A stretch of DNA of 64,000 nucleotides from Leifsonia poae (GTDB lineage: Bacteria; Actinomycetota; Actinomycetes; Actinomycetales; Microbacteriaceae). The stretch lies in NCBI RefSeq assembly GCF_020009625.1, contig NZ_JAIHLP010000002.1, forward strand, positions 1 to 64,000. Direction: 5' to 3'. The position numbers and the translations under genes are program-made. Of this stretch, positions 56,165 through 64,000 are shown piece after piece. Under the pieces are notes generated by a model, which saw only the letters and a list, made by a program, of their open reading frames with translations, was not told the origin of the DNA and searched no databases. Within the stretch, counting starts at the first letter, position 1, and each line of letters starts with the position of its first letter.

Positions 56165-57266
56165 GGGTCATCGTCGTTCCGCGCGGAATCCCGGTTTCGA
56201 TCGCGGCCGTGATGGCGTCGACGTCGGATGCGGTGTTCCAGAGATGGAAGGCGACGCGGACGCGACCGGCACGGCCGGAGGCGCAAAGACCGGCGGCGGT
56301 CAGCGCGGCCAGGTCCGCGCCTGCGCGATCGGGCCAGGTGACGATCGCCTGGCCATGTGCGGGAAGCCCCAGTCGGGCGCACAGCTCGTCGCCAAGGCCG
56401 GCATCATGGTCGCGAACCGCGACCGGATCGAGCGATGCGAAGAACTCCAGCGCGGCCGCGGTGCCAGGCCAGACCGGCCACGCGGGGGAGACGTCGAACC
56501 GGCGGGCGTCGGTAGCGAGGCGGATCTCCGGCCCGTAGCACGACGCCCACGGGTCGTCGCCGGCGAACCAGCCGGCCTGCGTCGGGTTGAGGTCGCCGAG
56601 CATCCGCTGCCCGACAGTGAGGAAAGCGGAGCCGCGGGGCGCGCAGAGCCATTTGTAGGCGTGGCACACGGTTGCGTCGAATGCCGATGCCTCCACCGGG
56701 AGCCAACCGGCGGCCTGCGTGAGGTCGGCGAGAGTGCGTGCGCCATGGCGACGGGCGGTGGCGAGCACGGCCGCGGTGTTCGCCACCTCTCCGGTCGCGG
56801 ACTGTACGAGGGAGAAGGCGACAAGCCAGGTGCGAGGCCCGATCGCCTCCGCCAAGTGCTCCAGCGGCGCATGCACGACCGTGATACCCCGGTGGGCCTG
56901 CGCGATGAACGGTGCGACCATCGAGCTGAAGTCGCCGTCCACGCAGACGATCTCTGCTCCGTCGGGGGCGGAGGCCGCGACGAGGCTGACCAGAACGGAG
57001 ACCTGAGACCCGATGGCCACCTCGCTCGCCGTTACCTTCACGAGTCGGGCGTATGCCGAGCGGGCCCGGTCGACGGCCTCACTGTAGAGCGCCGGAGTCG
57101 TCTCGGCGCGCTCCCAGGCGTCGAGCTCTGCCCGGGACGCGGCCAGGGTCGCCCGAACCGGTAGTCCCTGTGTGCAGGCCGCGAGGTAGCCGGCCGGAGC
57201 GTGGAACTGCTCGCGTGCGGCGTCGAGGTCGGCCCCGTGACGCGGGGAGAGGATCTGGGTGGGCAT
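56145..57266 (-). CDS. Class V aminotransferase (cysteine desulfurase/kynureninase fold)
   Basis: This 373-aa PLP enzyme has the Lys in TVCHAYKWLCAPRGSAFLTV and the Asp in TLADLTQAAGWLPVEA, matching class V enzymes. The catalytic Cys loop of NifS-type desulfurases is not evident, so an aminotransferase, lyase or isopenicillin-epimerase-like role is likelier. It is divergent from a LysR gene that probably controls it. Confidence 0.78.
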   Translation of the reverse strand: MPTQILSPRHGADLDAAREQFHAPAGYLAACTQGLPVRATLAASRAELDAWERAETTPALYSEAVDRARSAYARLVKVTASEVAIGSQVSVLVSLVAASAPDGAEIVCVDGDFSSMVAPFIAQAHRGITVVHAPLEHLAEAIGPRTWLVAFSLVQSATGEVANTAAVLATARRHGARTLADLTQAAGWLPVEASAFDATVCHAYKWLCAPRGSAFLTVGQRMLGDLNPTQAGWFAGDDPWASCYGPEIRLATDARRFDVSPAWPVWPGTAAALEFFASLDPVAVRDHDAGLGDELCARLGLPAHGQAIVTWPDRAGADLAALTAAGLCASGRAGRVRVAFHLWNTASDVDAITAAIETGIPRGTTMTLRNRGA

Positions 57267-57311
57267 GGTTCCAGCGTGTGGGATCGCAACTCATTCGACC
57301 AGCACCAGTAT

Positions 57312-57324
57312 TGGATCGTATCCA
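57312..57324. promoter_or_regulatory. LysR-type inverted repeat in the divergent promoter
   Basis: TGGAT-CGT-ATCCA is a symmetric site with T and A ends, as in LysR boxes, in the 80-bp gap between the class V aminotransferase and LysR genes. TATGAT at 57336-57341 lies 5 nt before the LysR GTG. Confidence 0.55.
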
Positions 57325-57346
57325 TTAGCTCACGTTATGATTGATT

Positions 57347-58312
57347 GTGACCATCGACACCCCGCCGGACGCTTCCCGCCTCGACCTGGACTCCCACGCC
57401 CTCCGAGTGGTGCAAGCGGTCGCCGAGCGCGGCTCGATCACACAGGCGGCACTCGCGCTCGGCTACAGCCAGCCCGCCATCAGTCAGCACCTCAAACGCC
57501 TGGAGACCCGCCTGGGGATGCCCGTGGTGACCCGAATGGGTCGCGGAGTCCGTCTCACCGAAGCCGGGCGGGTGCTCGCGCGGCATGCCGCCACCGTGAC
57601 GACCGCCCTGGATGCGGCGGCCGGTGAACTCGCCGACCTGCAGGGCCTCCGATCCGGTCTCGTGCGGCTGGCCGCCTTCCCATCGGCGTCGTCGACCCTC
57701 GTGCCGCGTCTGCTCGGCCGGATGGGGGCGGAGCATCCGGGTGTCCGTGTGACATACGCGGAGGCCGAACCGCCCGAGGCGGTCGCCGCGGTGCGCGCAC
57801 AGACCGCCGACCTGGCGATCACTTTCAGCTACCCGGGCGACCGTGTCGACCCGCACCGCGAGAGCGCACGCGGCCTCGCCGTCGTTCCGGTGTGGCGGGA
57901 CGAGATGCTGCTCGTGCTGCCGGCCGGCCACCCCCTCGCCGTGGCGGAGACGGTCGATCTCGCCGAATTGGCGGGAGAGCCCTGGATCGGCGGCTGCCCG
58001 CGTTGCCGGGGCCACCTTCTCGAGCTCACGGATGCGCGCGGGTACCGCCCGCGCATCGCCTACGAGACCGACAACTTCGTCGCGGTGGTGAGCATGGTCG
58101 CCGAAGGCGTCGGGGTCGCCCTCGTGCCGTCGCTCGCGCTCGGCTCGGCCGGGAGGAACGAGGGCGTGGTGGTGCGTCCCACCGCGAACCACGACCACCG
58201 AACGATCAATCTGGTGGGGGCGGCCGGAGCGGACCAGGTTCCCGCGATCGCCACCACAGCCGCCGCGCTGCTCGCCCTCGACGCGTCCGAATGGTCGCTG
58301 GCGCACGTTTGA
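57347..58312 (+). CDS. LysR-family transcriptional regulator
   Basis: GTG 57347 (or TTG 57341) gives about 321 aa. The N-terminal HTH is QAALALGYSQPAISQHLKRL, followed by ETRLGMPVVTRMGRGVRLTE. The effector domain is of the PBP2 type and includes a Cys pair (GGCPRCRGHLLEL), which could sense a thiol or metal. It probably regulates the divergent aminotransferase gene; the ligand is unknown. Confidence 0.9.
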   Translation: MTIDTPPDASRLDLDSHALRVVQAVAERGSITQAALALGYSQPAISQHLKRLETRLGMPVVTRMGRGVRLTEAGRVLARHAATVTTALDAAAGELADLQGLRSGLVRLAAFPSASSTLVPRLLGRMGAEHPGVRVTYAEAEPPEAVAAVRAQTADLAITFSYPGDRVDPHRESARGLAVVPVWRDEMLLVLPAGHPLAVAETVDLAELAGEPWIGGCPRCRGHLLELTDARGYRPRIAYETDNFVAVVSMVAEGVGVALVPSLALGSAGRNEGVVVRPTANHDHRTINLVGAAGADQVPAIATTAAALLALDASEWSLAHV

Positions 58313-58365
58313 CGGCACACGACGGGGCAAACGGCTTCCGTTGGAGATGACCTAGGCTCGTATTC

Positions 58366-59133
58366 GTGAAGATCGCACGGTTCAGCCATGACGGCAGTAT
58401 TTCCTTCGGCATCGTCGACGAGGACGCCCTCGTCGTTCTGGCAGGCGACCCGATGTTCGCCGGTTTTGAGACGACGGGAGAGCGCGTGCCGCTCGGCAAG
58501 GTCGGCGCGTTGCTGGCTCCGGTGATCCCACGGTCGAAAGTCGTGGCCGTCGGCAAGAACTACCGCGATCACGCCGCCGAAATGGGCGGCGAAGCTCCGG
58601 GGGAACCGCTACTGTTCCTCAAGCCGAACACCGCGGTGATCGGTCTCGGCGACGCGATCATCCTCCCGCCCCAATCGAAACAGGTCGAGTTCGAGGGCGA
58701 ACTGGCCGTGGTCATCGGCACGATCGCTAAGAACGTGGCCGCCGCCGACGCTCACGAGTACATCTTCGGGTACACCGTCGCCAATGACATCACCGCGCGC
58801 GACCTGCAGAAGAGCGACGGGCAGTGGGCCAGGGCGAAAGGCTTCGACACCTTCTGCCCGCTCGGGCCCGTGATCGAGACCGAGCTGAACCCCGATGCGG
58901 CCATCCGCACGCGGGTGAACGGCGAGCTCAAACAAGACGGCCGCATCAGCGATATGGTGCACGACGTACCGTCGATCATCGAGTACGCATCGAGCGTGTT
59001 CACGCTGCTGCCGGGTGACGTCGTCCTCACCGGAACCCCGGCCGGCGTCGGACCGATCGTCGCCGGTGACACGGTCGAGGTGGAGATCGAGGGCGTCGGC
59101 TCGCTGGTGAACCCGGTCCGCGCGGCCAAGTAG
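58366..59133 (+). CDS. Fumarylacetoacetate hydrolase family protein
   Basis: This 255-aa protein has the FAH fold: [52 protein letters not shown] (metal-binding Glu pair) and [15 protein letters not shown]. Members include 2-hydroxyhepta-2,4-dienedioate isomerases and acylpyruvases, so several C-C bond activities are possible. TAGGCT at 58353-58358 is 7 nt before GTG 58366 and no ribosome site is seen, suggesting a leaderless mRNA. gltX follows 38 nt later with its own -10. Confidence 0.87.
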   Translation: MKIARFSHDGSISFGIVDEDALVVLAGDPMFAGFETTGERVPLGKVGALLAPVIPRSKVVAVGKNYRDHAAEMGGEAPGEPLLFLKPNTAVIGLGDAIILPPQSKQVEFEGELAVVIGTIAKNVAAADAHEYIFGYTVANDITARDLQKSDGQWARAKGFDTFCPLGPVIETELNPDAAIRTRVNGELKQDGRISDMVHDVPSIIEYASSVFTLLPGDVVLTGTPAGVGPIVAGDTVEVEIEGVGSLVNPVRAAK

Positions 59134-59171
59134 GCCGCGCCGAGCGGGCTGCGCCAAGTAGGATTGACGGG

Positions 59172-60689
59172 ATGTCTGACACCACTCTTCACCCGTTCTC
59201 CACGGCCACCGGCGCCGACGTTCGCGTTCGGTTCTGCCCGTCACCCACCGGCACGCCGCATGTCGGTCTGATCCGCACCGCCCTCTTCAACTGGGCGTAT
59301 GCGCGGCACACCGGCGGCAAGCTCATCTTCCGCATCGAAGACACGGATGCGGCCCGCGACAGCGAGGAGAGCTACGGCCAGATCGTCGACGCCCTCACTT
59401 GGCTGAACCTCGACTGGGACGAGGGCGTGAACGTGGGCGGCCCGAACGAACCGTATCGCCAGTCGCAGCGCTACGACATCTACGCCGGAATCATCGAGAA
59501 GCTGAAGGCGTCGGGTCACATCTACGAGAGCTTCGCCACCGGCGAGGAGATCGAGGCGCGCAATGTGTCGCTCGGCCGCGACCCGAAGCTCGGCTACGAC
59601 AACTTCGAGCGCGAACTCACCGACGAGCAGAAAGGCGCGTTCCGCGCCGAGGGTCGTCAGCCGGCACTGCGGCTGCGCGTTCCGGACACCGACCTCAGCT
59701 TCGACGACCTCGTGCGCGGGGAGATCACGTTCCCGGCGGGCTCGTTCAGCGACTTCGTCGTGGTGCGCCCCAACGGGCATCCGCTGTACCCGTTCGTGAA
59801 CCCGGTCGACGACGCGCTCATGGGTGTCACCCACGTTCTGCGCGGGGAGGATCTGTTGTCCTCCACGCCGCGGCAGATCGCGCTCTACCACGCGCTGATC
59901 GAAGCCGGGGTCACCACGTTCGTTCCCCGCTTCGGCCACCTGCCGTATGTGATGGGCGACGGGAACAAGAAGCTCTCGAAGCGCGACCCCGAGTCGAACC
60001 TGTTCCACCACCGCGACCGGGGGTTCATTCCCGAGGGTCTGGTCAACTACCTCGCGCTGCTGGGCTGGTCGCTCACACACGACCGCGATGTGTTCTCCAT
60101 CGACGAGATGATCGCGGCGTTCGATGTGGTCGATGTGAACCCCAACCCGGCGCGGTTCGACCTGAAGAAGGCCGAGTCGATCAACGGCGACCACATCCGG
60201 TTGCTGCCGGTTGCGGACTTCGCCGAACGCACCGTCCCGTACCTCGTTGCGGCCGGCGTGCTCACCGAGCCTCTGGCCGACGAGCAGCGGTCGGTCCTCG
60301 CAGCCGCGGCGCCCCTGGTGCAGGAGCGCGTGCAGCTGCTCGGCGAAACGCCGGGGATGCTCGGCTTCCTGTTCACGGACGCGGCCTCGCTCCTCGTCGA
60401 AGACGATGCCCGATCCTCCCTGCCCGCCAATGCCGGCGAGGTGCTCGCGGCCTCGCTCGGTGCCCTGGAGCTGGTGCGCGAGTCCGAGTGGACCCACGAC
60501 GTCATCGAGTCGGCCCTGCGCGATGCGCTGATCGAGGCGCTCGGGCTGAAACCGCGGGTCGCGTTCGGTCCGCTGCGGGTGGCCCTCTCCGGCCGCCGTG
60601 TCTCGCCTCCGCTGTTCGAGTCGATGGAGATCCTCGGCAAAGCCGAGACGATCGCTCGCCTCGACACACTCTCCGCCTCGCTCGGGTAG
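59172..60689 (+). CDS. gltX: Glutamyl-tRNA synthetase
   Basis: This 505-aa class I synthetase charges tRNA-Glu, and tRNA-Gln too if a GatCAB route is used. The HIGH motif is [20 protein letters not shown], the KMSKS equivalent [22 protein letters not shown] at 59159-59164 lies 7 nt before the ATG with no clear Shine-Dalgarno, again suggesting a leaderless message. A tRNA-Gln gene lies 1 kb downstream. Confidence 0.96.
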   Translation: MSDTTLHPFSTATGADVRVRFCPSPTGTPHVGLIRTALFNWAYARHTGGKLIFRIEDTDAARDSEESYGQIVDALTWLNLDWDEGVNVGGPNEPYRQSQRYDIYAGIIEKLKASGHIYESFATGEEIEARNVSLGRDPKLGYDNFERELTDEQKGAFRAEGRQPALRLRVPDTDLSFDDLVRGEITFPAGSFSDFVVVRPNGHPLYPFVNPVDDALMGVTHVLRGEDLLSSTPRQIALYHALIEAGVTTFVPRFGHLPYVMGDGNKKLSKRDPESNLFHHRDRGFIPEGLVNYLALLGWSLTHDRDVFSIDEMIAAFDVVDVNPNPARFDLKKAESINGDHIRLLPVADFAERTVPYLVAAGVLTEPLADEQRSVLAAAAPLVQERVQLLGETPGMLGFLFTDAASLLVEDDARSSLPANAGEVLAASLGALELVRESEWTHDVIESALRDALIEALGLKPRVAFGPLRVALSGRRVSPPLFESMEILGKAETIARLDTLSASLG

Positions 60690-60696
60690 CCACCCC

Positions 60697-61641
60697 GTGA
60701 CCGCCGAAACGTTCGAGGTCGTCGTCATCGGCGGCGGCCCGGCCGGGCTGTCCGCCGCGCTGAACCTGGTGCGGGCACGCCGACGTGTGCTCGTCGTCGA
60801 CGCCAACCGCCCCCGCAACGCCGCGACGCTGAAGGCCCGGGGTTTCCTGACCCGAGACGGAATCTCCCCGCTGGAGCTGCGCAAGCTCGGCCGTGAGGAG
60901 GTCGAGGCGTACCCGAACGGCGAGGTGACCTTCGCGCACGCGCAGAGCGTCGTGGTGGCTCCGAACGGGTTCCGCATCCGGGCGTCGGGGGTGCGCGGCG
61001 CGGCCGACGTGGATGTGATCGCCCAGGTGGTCGTCATCGCCACCGGAGTCTCAGAGACCCTGCCGGCGGTGCCGAGCATTCGCGCCCACTACGGAACCCA
61101 CCTGCACAGTTGCATCGAATGCGACGGCTACGAGAAGGCGGATACGCCGCTCGCCCTCATCGGCGAGACCAACGACCTCGCCGAGCGCGCCCTGCTCCTG
61201 ACCCAGTGGACGAGCGACCTCATCGTCTTCACGAACGCCGTGGGTACGGTGACCGACGACGAGGAGCGCACCCTCGCGCGGCTCGGTGTGCGCGTCGAAC
61301 GCCGCGCCATCGACGACCTGGTGGGGGAGCGGGCGACCCTCACCGGCGTCCGCCTGATCGACGGCACCGTGATCGACCGCGTCGGCGGTTTCGTGCGCCC
61401 GGAGTGGACGCCCTCGCTGGCCTTCGTCGACGGGCTCGACCTGGACCGCGACGAAGACGGTTTCCTCCTCACCGACGCGAACGGCCGTACCTCGCTGCCC
61501 GGCGTCTACGCCGCCGGGGAGTCGACGCCGCCGGGGCCGCAGCAGCTCATCGTCGCCGCCGGCTCGGGCGCTGTCGTGGCGGCGGCGGTCAACCGGGACC
61601 TGATCGGTCTGACGGTCGACCGGTCGGATCCCGTTTTGTAG
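60697..61641 (+). CDS. Thioredoxin-reductase-like FAD/NAD(P) oxidoreductase
   Basis: GTG 60697 starts 314 aa, 7 nt after gltX. FAD motif VVVIGGGPAGLSAALNLVRA, GVRGAADVDVIAQVVVIATG, and a redox-type CIEC in HSCIECDGYEK at about residues 144-152, where thioredoxin reductases have CATC. The NADPH-domain loop (LALIGETNDLAERALLL) departs from GGGxSA, so the electron partner may differ. The FAD-end motif is GVYAAGESTPPGPQQLIVAA. Confidence 0.82.
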   Translation: MTAETFEVVVIGGGPAGLSAALNLVRARRRVLVVDANRPRNAATLKARGFLTRDGISPLELRKLGREEVEAYPNGEVTFAHAQSVVVAPNGFRIRASGVRGAADVDVIAQVVVIATGVSETLPAVPSIRAHYGTHLHSCIECDGYEKADTPLALIGETNDLAERALLLTQWTSDLIVFTNAVGTVTDDEERTLARLGVRVERRAIDDLVGERATLTGVRLIDGTVIDRVGGFVRPEWTPSLAFVDGLDLDRDEDGFLLTDANGRTSLPGVYAAGESTPPGPQQLIVAAGSGAVVAAAVNRDLIGLTVDRSDPVL

Positions 61642-61699
61642 TTCGGGTGCTCCGTAGGCTAAAGTTGACTCTCGGTGCCGCTCTTCGGAAAACGCACAG

Positions 61700-61771
61700 T
61701 GGGGTATGGTGTAATTGGCAACACGGCTGATTCTGGTTCAGTTGTTCTTGGTTCGAGTCCAGGTACCCCAG
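61700..61771 (+). tRNA. tRNA-Gln (anticodon CTG)
   Basis: The 7-bp acceptor pair TGGGGTA/TACCCCA closes the cloverleaf. The anticodon arm GCTGA-TTCTGGT-TCAGT places CTG at positions 34-36, reading CAG codons. The T arm is CTTGG-TTCGAGT-CCAGG. The discriminator is G and CCA is not encoded as such (GCA follows). A TAGGCT at 61655-61660 may be the -10. The 3' end is the junction with an integrated element. Confidence 0.95.
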
Positions 61772-61958
61772 CACTGAGATCGTTGAGTTTCCGCCACTAA
61801 GTAGGCAACTCCGAACTTTCCGTCGAGCGGCCATTTCGGCCCAGGTGACCGTTTTGGTGACCAGATTGGCTCGAACCCGCTGGTTGAGCGGGCGAAGCGC
61901 GTCGAAACCACGGCCCGATGCGGACCGACACGGGGCAAGGCTGGTGCACCTGCTGGGC

Positions 61959-62150
61959 ATGGAACCGACGCCTGCTCTCCCCGTCTTCCTCACCCAGCGC
62001 GAGGTAGCCGAGGCGCTGCGTCTGCCCGAGCGCACGCTGGAGGACTGGCGGCAGACCCGGCACGGTCCGCCCTACGTCAAGCTCGGCCACCACGTCCGCT
62101 ACGAGCAGGTTGAGCTGCTCGCCCGGGTGTGGGAGCGACGACATGGCTAG
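61959..62150 (+). CDS. Excisionase-like helix-turn-helix protein
   Basis: ATG 61959 gives 63 aa. VFLTQREVAEALRLPERTLE and DWRQTRHGPPYVKLGHHVRY are the AlpA/MerR-type winged helix seen in excisionases of actinobacterial integrative elements (LTxxEVAxxLxxxxRTxxxWR...GPPYxKxGxxVRY). Its stop overlaps the integrase-like start by 8 nt. Longer forms would start at 61845 but contain an unlikely Arg-rich leader. Confidence 0.72.
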   Translation: MEPTPALPVFLTQREVAEALRLPERTLEDWRQTRHGPPYVKLGHHVRYEQVELLARVWERRHG

Positions 62151-62316
62151 GCGCCGGATCGCCGCGGGCGAGCTCGGCGATATCCAGGTCACCTTCCTGG
62201 CGAACGGCACCGGGCGTGCCCGAGTGCGCGCCCGCGACGACGCCGAAGAACTGCACCAGCAGCGCGTCGTCGCCGTGATCGCGAACAAGGTGCAGGGCGC
62301 CGGAGGTCGCTTGTGA
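62143..62316 (+). pseudogene. Integrase N-terminal fragment
   Basis: ATG 62143 yields 57 aa: MARRRIAAGELGDIQVTFLA, then NGTGRARVRARDDAEELHQQ. This resembles the arm-binding beginning of tyrosine integrases of actinobacterial elements (basic start, then short strands ending RARxRD). The catalytic domain with Arg-His-Arg-Tyr is missing, so it is a stub. Its overlap with the excisionase-like gene supports the assignment. Confidence 0.5.
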
Positions 62317-62446
62317 AACTCCACGTTTGCGCGCAATTGCTGTCCGGCAGTCTTCCGAAGGTCATGCTGTGCGGTCTGGGCGAACCGAGACCGGACCCAT
62401 CGATCATGATTGCACGGACCTGAAGATCTCGTACCGCGGCGATCCC

Positions 62447-64000
62447 TTAGCCGGCGTGCCCCTGGACGAACCGGGAGTCGGCTACGGGGGACAGCTCTGC
62501 ATCGGGCACCAGCGGAGGGATGGACACGTCGTCGGGGAGTTCGATCGTCGCCGCGAGGCGGATGTCCTGCGAGGATGCGCCGATCTCGACCCGGAACTCG
62601 CCGCCCTCGCGCCGCCAGAGGCCGGTGCGTCCGTCCGGGCGCTCGGCGGCGGAGTCCCAGTATGCGAAGTCACGGTTGTCGAGTTCGAAGGTGACCCGCA
62701 CCGACTCGCCCGGCACGATTCCGACTTTCTCGAATCCGCGCAGCTCGCGCATCGGCCGCGGCACTTCCGCATCCGGATCGCCCACGTAGAGCTGCACGAT
62801 CTCGTGGCCGACGCGGTCGCCGACGTTGGCGACGGTGCACGATACGCGCACGCGGGCCTCCACCGCGTCGACCACTTCGACATCCAGATCGCGGTAGGCG
62901 AATGTCGTGTACGACAGGCCGTGGCCGAAGGGATACTGCACCGCGCGGTTCAGCGCGTCGTACCAGCGGTACCCGATGAACACGCCCTCCCCGTAGAGCA
63001 CCGTTCCCCGTTCGCCGACCCAATTGGGGAACCCGGGTGTGTCTTCCACTGCGAACGGGAACGTCTCGGCGAGCTTGCCTGAGGGGTTGGAGCGCCCGAA
63101 AAGAATGTCGGCGACGGCATGGCCGGTGCCCTGCCCGCTGAGCCAGGCCTCGACGATGCCGTCGACGCGGTCGTGCCACGGGGTCATCGTCACCGGGGAA
63201 CCGTTCGAAAGCACGACGGTCAGGGATGCGCCGGTGCGCTCCCTGAGGTCGGCCAGGCGTGCGATGAGCGCGAGCTGGTCGGCGGGGAGGTCGAGGGAGT
63301 CCCTGTCGTTCGCTTCCTGCTCGAAGGAGAGCGGCAGCCCCGCGAACACCACGATGGTCTCGGCCTGCTCCGCCACGGCGACGGCGTCGTCGATCAGGCG
63401 CTCGGCCGTCTCGGAGAGGGGCCCGCGCCCGGCATGCTGGACCGCCTCGGCGAGCTGCAGTTCCTTGGCCAGCGTCGCCGAGCGTCGGGCGACCCGGGGC
63501 TTCTCCTCGTCGTGGGTGATGCCGTGGGCGGCCAGAATGGCCCGGTTGTCGTCTTGGTAGGCGTTCTTCGTCGCGTAGACGTAACCGGGTGCGGCCACCA
63601 CGCGCTCACCCGCGATCGCCCGGATGGCTTCCAGCGGAACATCCACGCGGGTGGGGTCGACACCGGAGGAGCCCCCGCCCTGAATTCGGGCGTGCTGGGC
63701 GAATGCGCCGATCACAGCGATGGTGCCACCTTTCTCCGCGAGAGGGAGCACCGGCGCGTTGGACCCGGGTGCCATCCGGTTGCGCAGCAGGGTGATGCAG
63801 GCGGCGGCGGCCTCTCGGGCCAGGGCGTGGTGCTCCTCCGCGTGCAGTGCGATCAGCTGCTGCGGTGTGAGACGTTCCCCGGCGGTGTGGCCGAGAGTCA
63901 TCACCGGTCCGTCGACCTCCTCGGCACCGGGGTAGGCACGCGCGACCAGAGCCAGCACGCGACGGGCGGCGTCATCGACGGTGGATTCCTCGAGCGTGCC
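62447..64000 (-). CDS. Glycoside hydrolase family 3 beta-glucosidase, N-terminal part outside window
   Basis: The 517 residues present cover the C-terminal half of a GH3 enzyme: the alpha/beta sandwich with TLLRNRMAPGSNAPVLPLAE, IAVIGAFAQHARIQGGGSSG, VVFAGLPLSFEQEANDRDS (a Glu and Asp typical of the acid/base loop) and GRSNPSGKLAETFPFAVEDT, then a fibronectin III-like domain (VSCTVANVGDRVGHEIVQLY, VTFELDNRDFAYWDSAAE). The N-terminal barrel with the nucleophile Asp lies beyond position 64000. It probably degrades plant or microbial beta-glucosides. Confidence 0.9.
   Translation of the reverse strand, partial: GTLEESTVDDAARRVLALVARAYPGAEEVDGPVMTLGHTAGERLTPQQLIALHAEEHHALAREAAAACITLLRNRMAPGSNAPVLPLAEKGGTIAVIGAFAQHARIQGGGSSGVDPTRVDVPLEAIRAIAGERVVAAPGYVYATKNAYQDDNRAILAAHGITHDEEKPRVARRSATLAKELQLAEAVQHAGRGPLSETAERLIDDAVAVAEQAETIVVFAGLPLSFEQEANDRDSLDLPADQLALIARLADLRERTGASLTVVLSNGSPVTMTPWHDRVDGIVEAWLSGQGTGHAVADILFGRSNPSGKLAETFPFAVEDTPGFPNWVGERGTVLYGEGVFIGYRWYDALNRAVQYPFGHGLSYTTFAYRDLDVEVVDAVEARVRVSCTVANVGDRVGHEIVQLYVGDPDAEVPRPMRELRGFEKVGIVPGESVRVTFELDNRDFAYWDSAAERPDGRTGLWRREGGEFRVEIGASSQDIRLAATIELPDDVSIPPLVPDAELSPVADSRFVQGHAG

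Larger units (their letters stand above)
61772..62316 (+). mobile_element. Remnant of an integrative element inserted at tRNA-Gln
   Basis: Directly after the tRNA come an excisionase-like HTH gene and an N-terminal integrase stub in the usual xis-int order. No further element genes, and no second copy of the tRNA 3' end, are seen before 64000. Positions 61772-61958 are otherwise empty. The rest of the element has been deleted or lies elsewhere. Confidence 0.65.

Overview
The window is high-GC actinobacterial DNA, most likely from a Microbacteriaceae genus (Leifsonia-like). Evidence: GC-rich codon use with many GTG starts, -10 hexamers lying directly before start codons (leaderless mRNAs), a clpS-DUF2017 pair, ECF42-type sigma factors beside DGPF proteins, and a leuB-ilvE/FAH/gltX neighbourhood. 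This assignment is inference; there is no rRNA in the window.

Region 1 (1-12240) is the right end of a siphophage prophage: tape measure gene (5' end outside the window), minor tail genes, an M23 lysin, two small membrane proteins (holin candidates), a collagen-like fibre protein and a tail-fibre/GDPD fusion. A minus-strand accessory cassette follows: an HTH (HicB-like) protein, a HicA-like small ORF without a normal start codon, and an unknown protein. It ends at a tRNA 3'-end fragment that looks like attR. The tape measure and two tail genes are broken by frame changes, most of them one-base contractions of G/C runs, so sequencing error is a serious alternative to real decay.

Region 2 (12289-21686) is host DNA: an ArsR regulator with a divergent NAD-dependent epimerase-like gene, then a carbohydrate uptake locus (ROK regulator, solute-binding lipoprotein, two permeases, three Gfo/Idh/MocA oxidoreductases, no ATPase gene).

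Region 3 (21766-41628) holds a frame-broken 3-hydroxyisobutyrate-dehydrogenase-like gene, a baeRF-family protein, a GH15/clpS/DUF2017 operon, zwf, an ECF42 sigma/DGPF pair, small unknowns, an ion transporter, and a TetR-controlled MMPL-YhgE/Pip operon in which the MMPL carries a degenerate ABC-ATPase-like tail. A GDSL esterase, a sugar-phosphate-isomerase-like gene and trehalose synthesis (otsA, otsB) follow.

Region 4 (41719-61641) is largely amino-acid biosynthesis: ilvD, ilvB-ilvN-ilvC, serA, leuB-ilvE. Among these lie cutC, a DoxX-like gene, a second DGPF/ECF42 pair, a TetR/MFS efflux pair with a clear operator, a class V aminotransferase/LysR pair, an FAH-family gene, gltX and a thioredoxin-reductase-like flavoprotein.

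Region 5 (61700-64000) has a tRNA-Gln(CTG) followed by the remains of an integrative element (excisionase-like gene and an integrase N-terminal stub), then the 3' part of a GH3 beta-glucosidase gene that runs out of the window.
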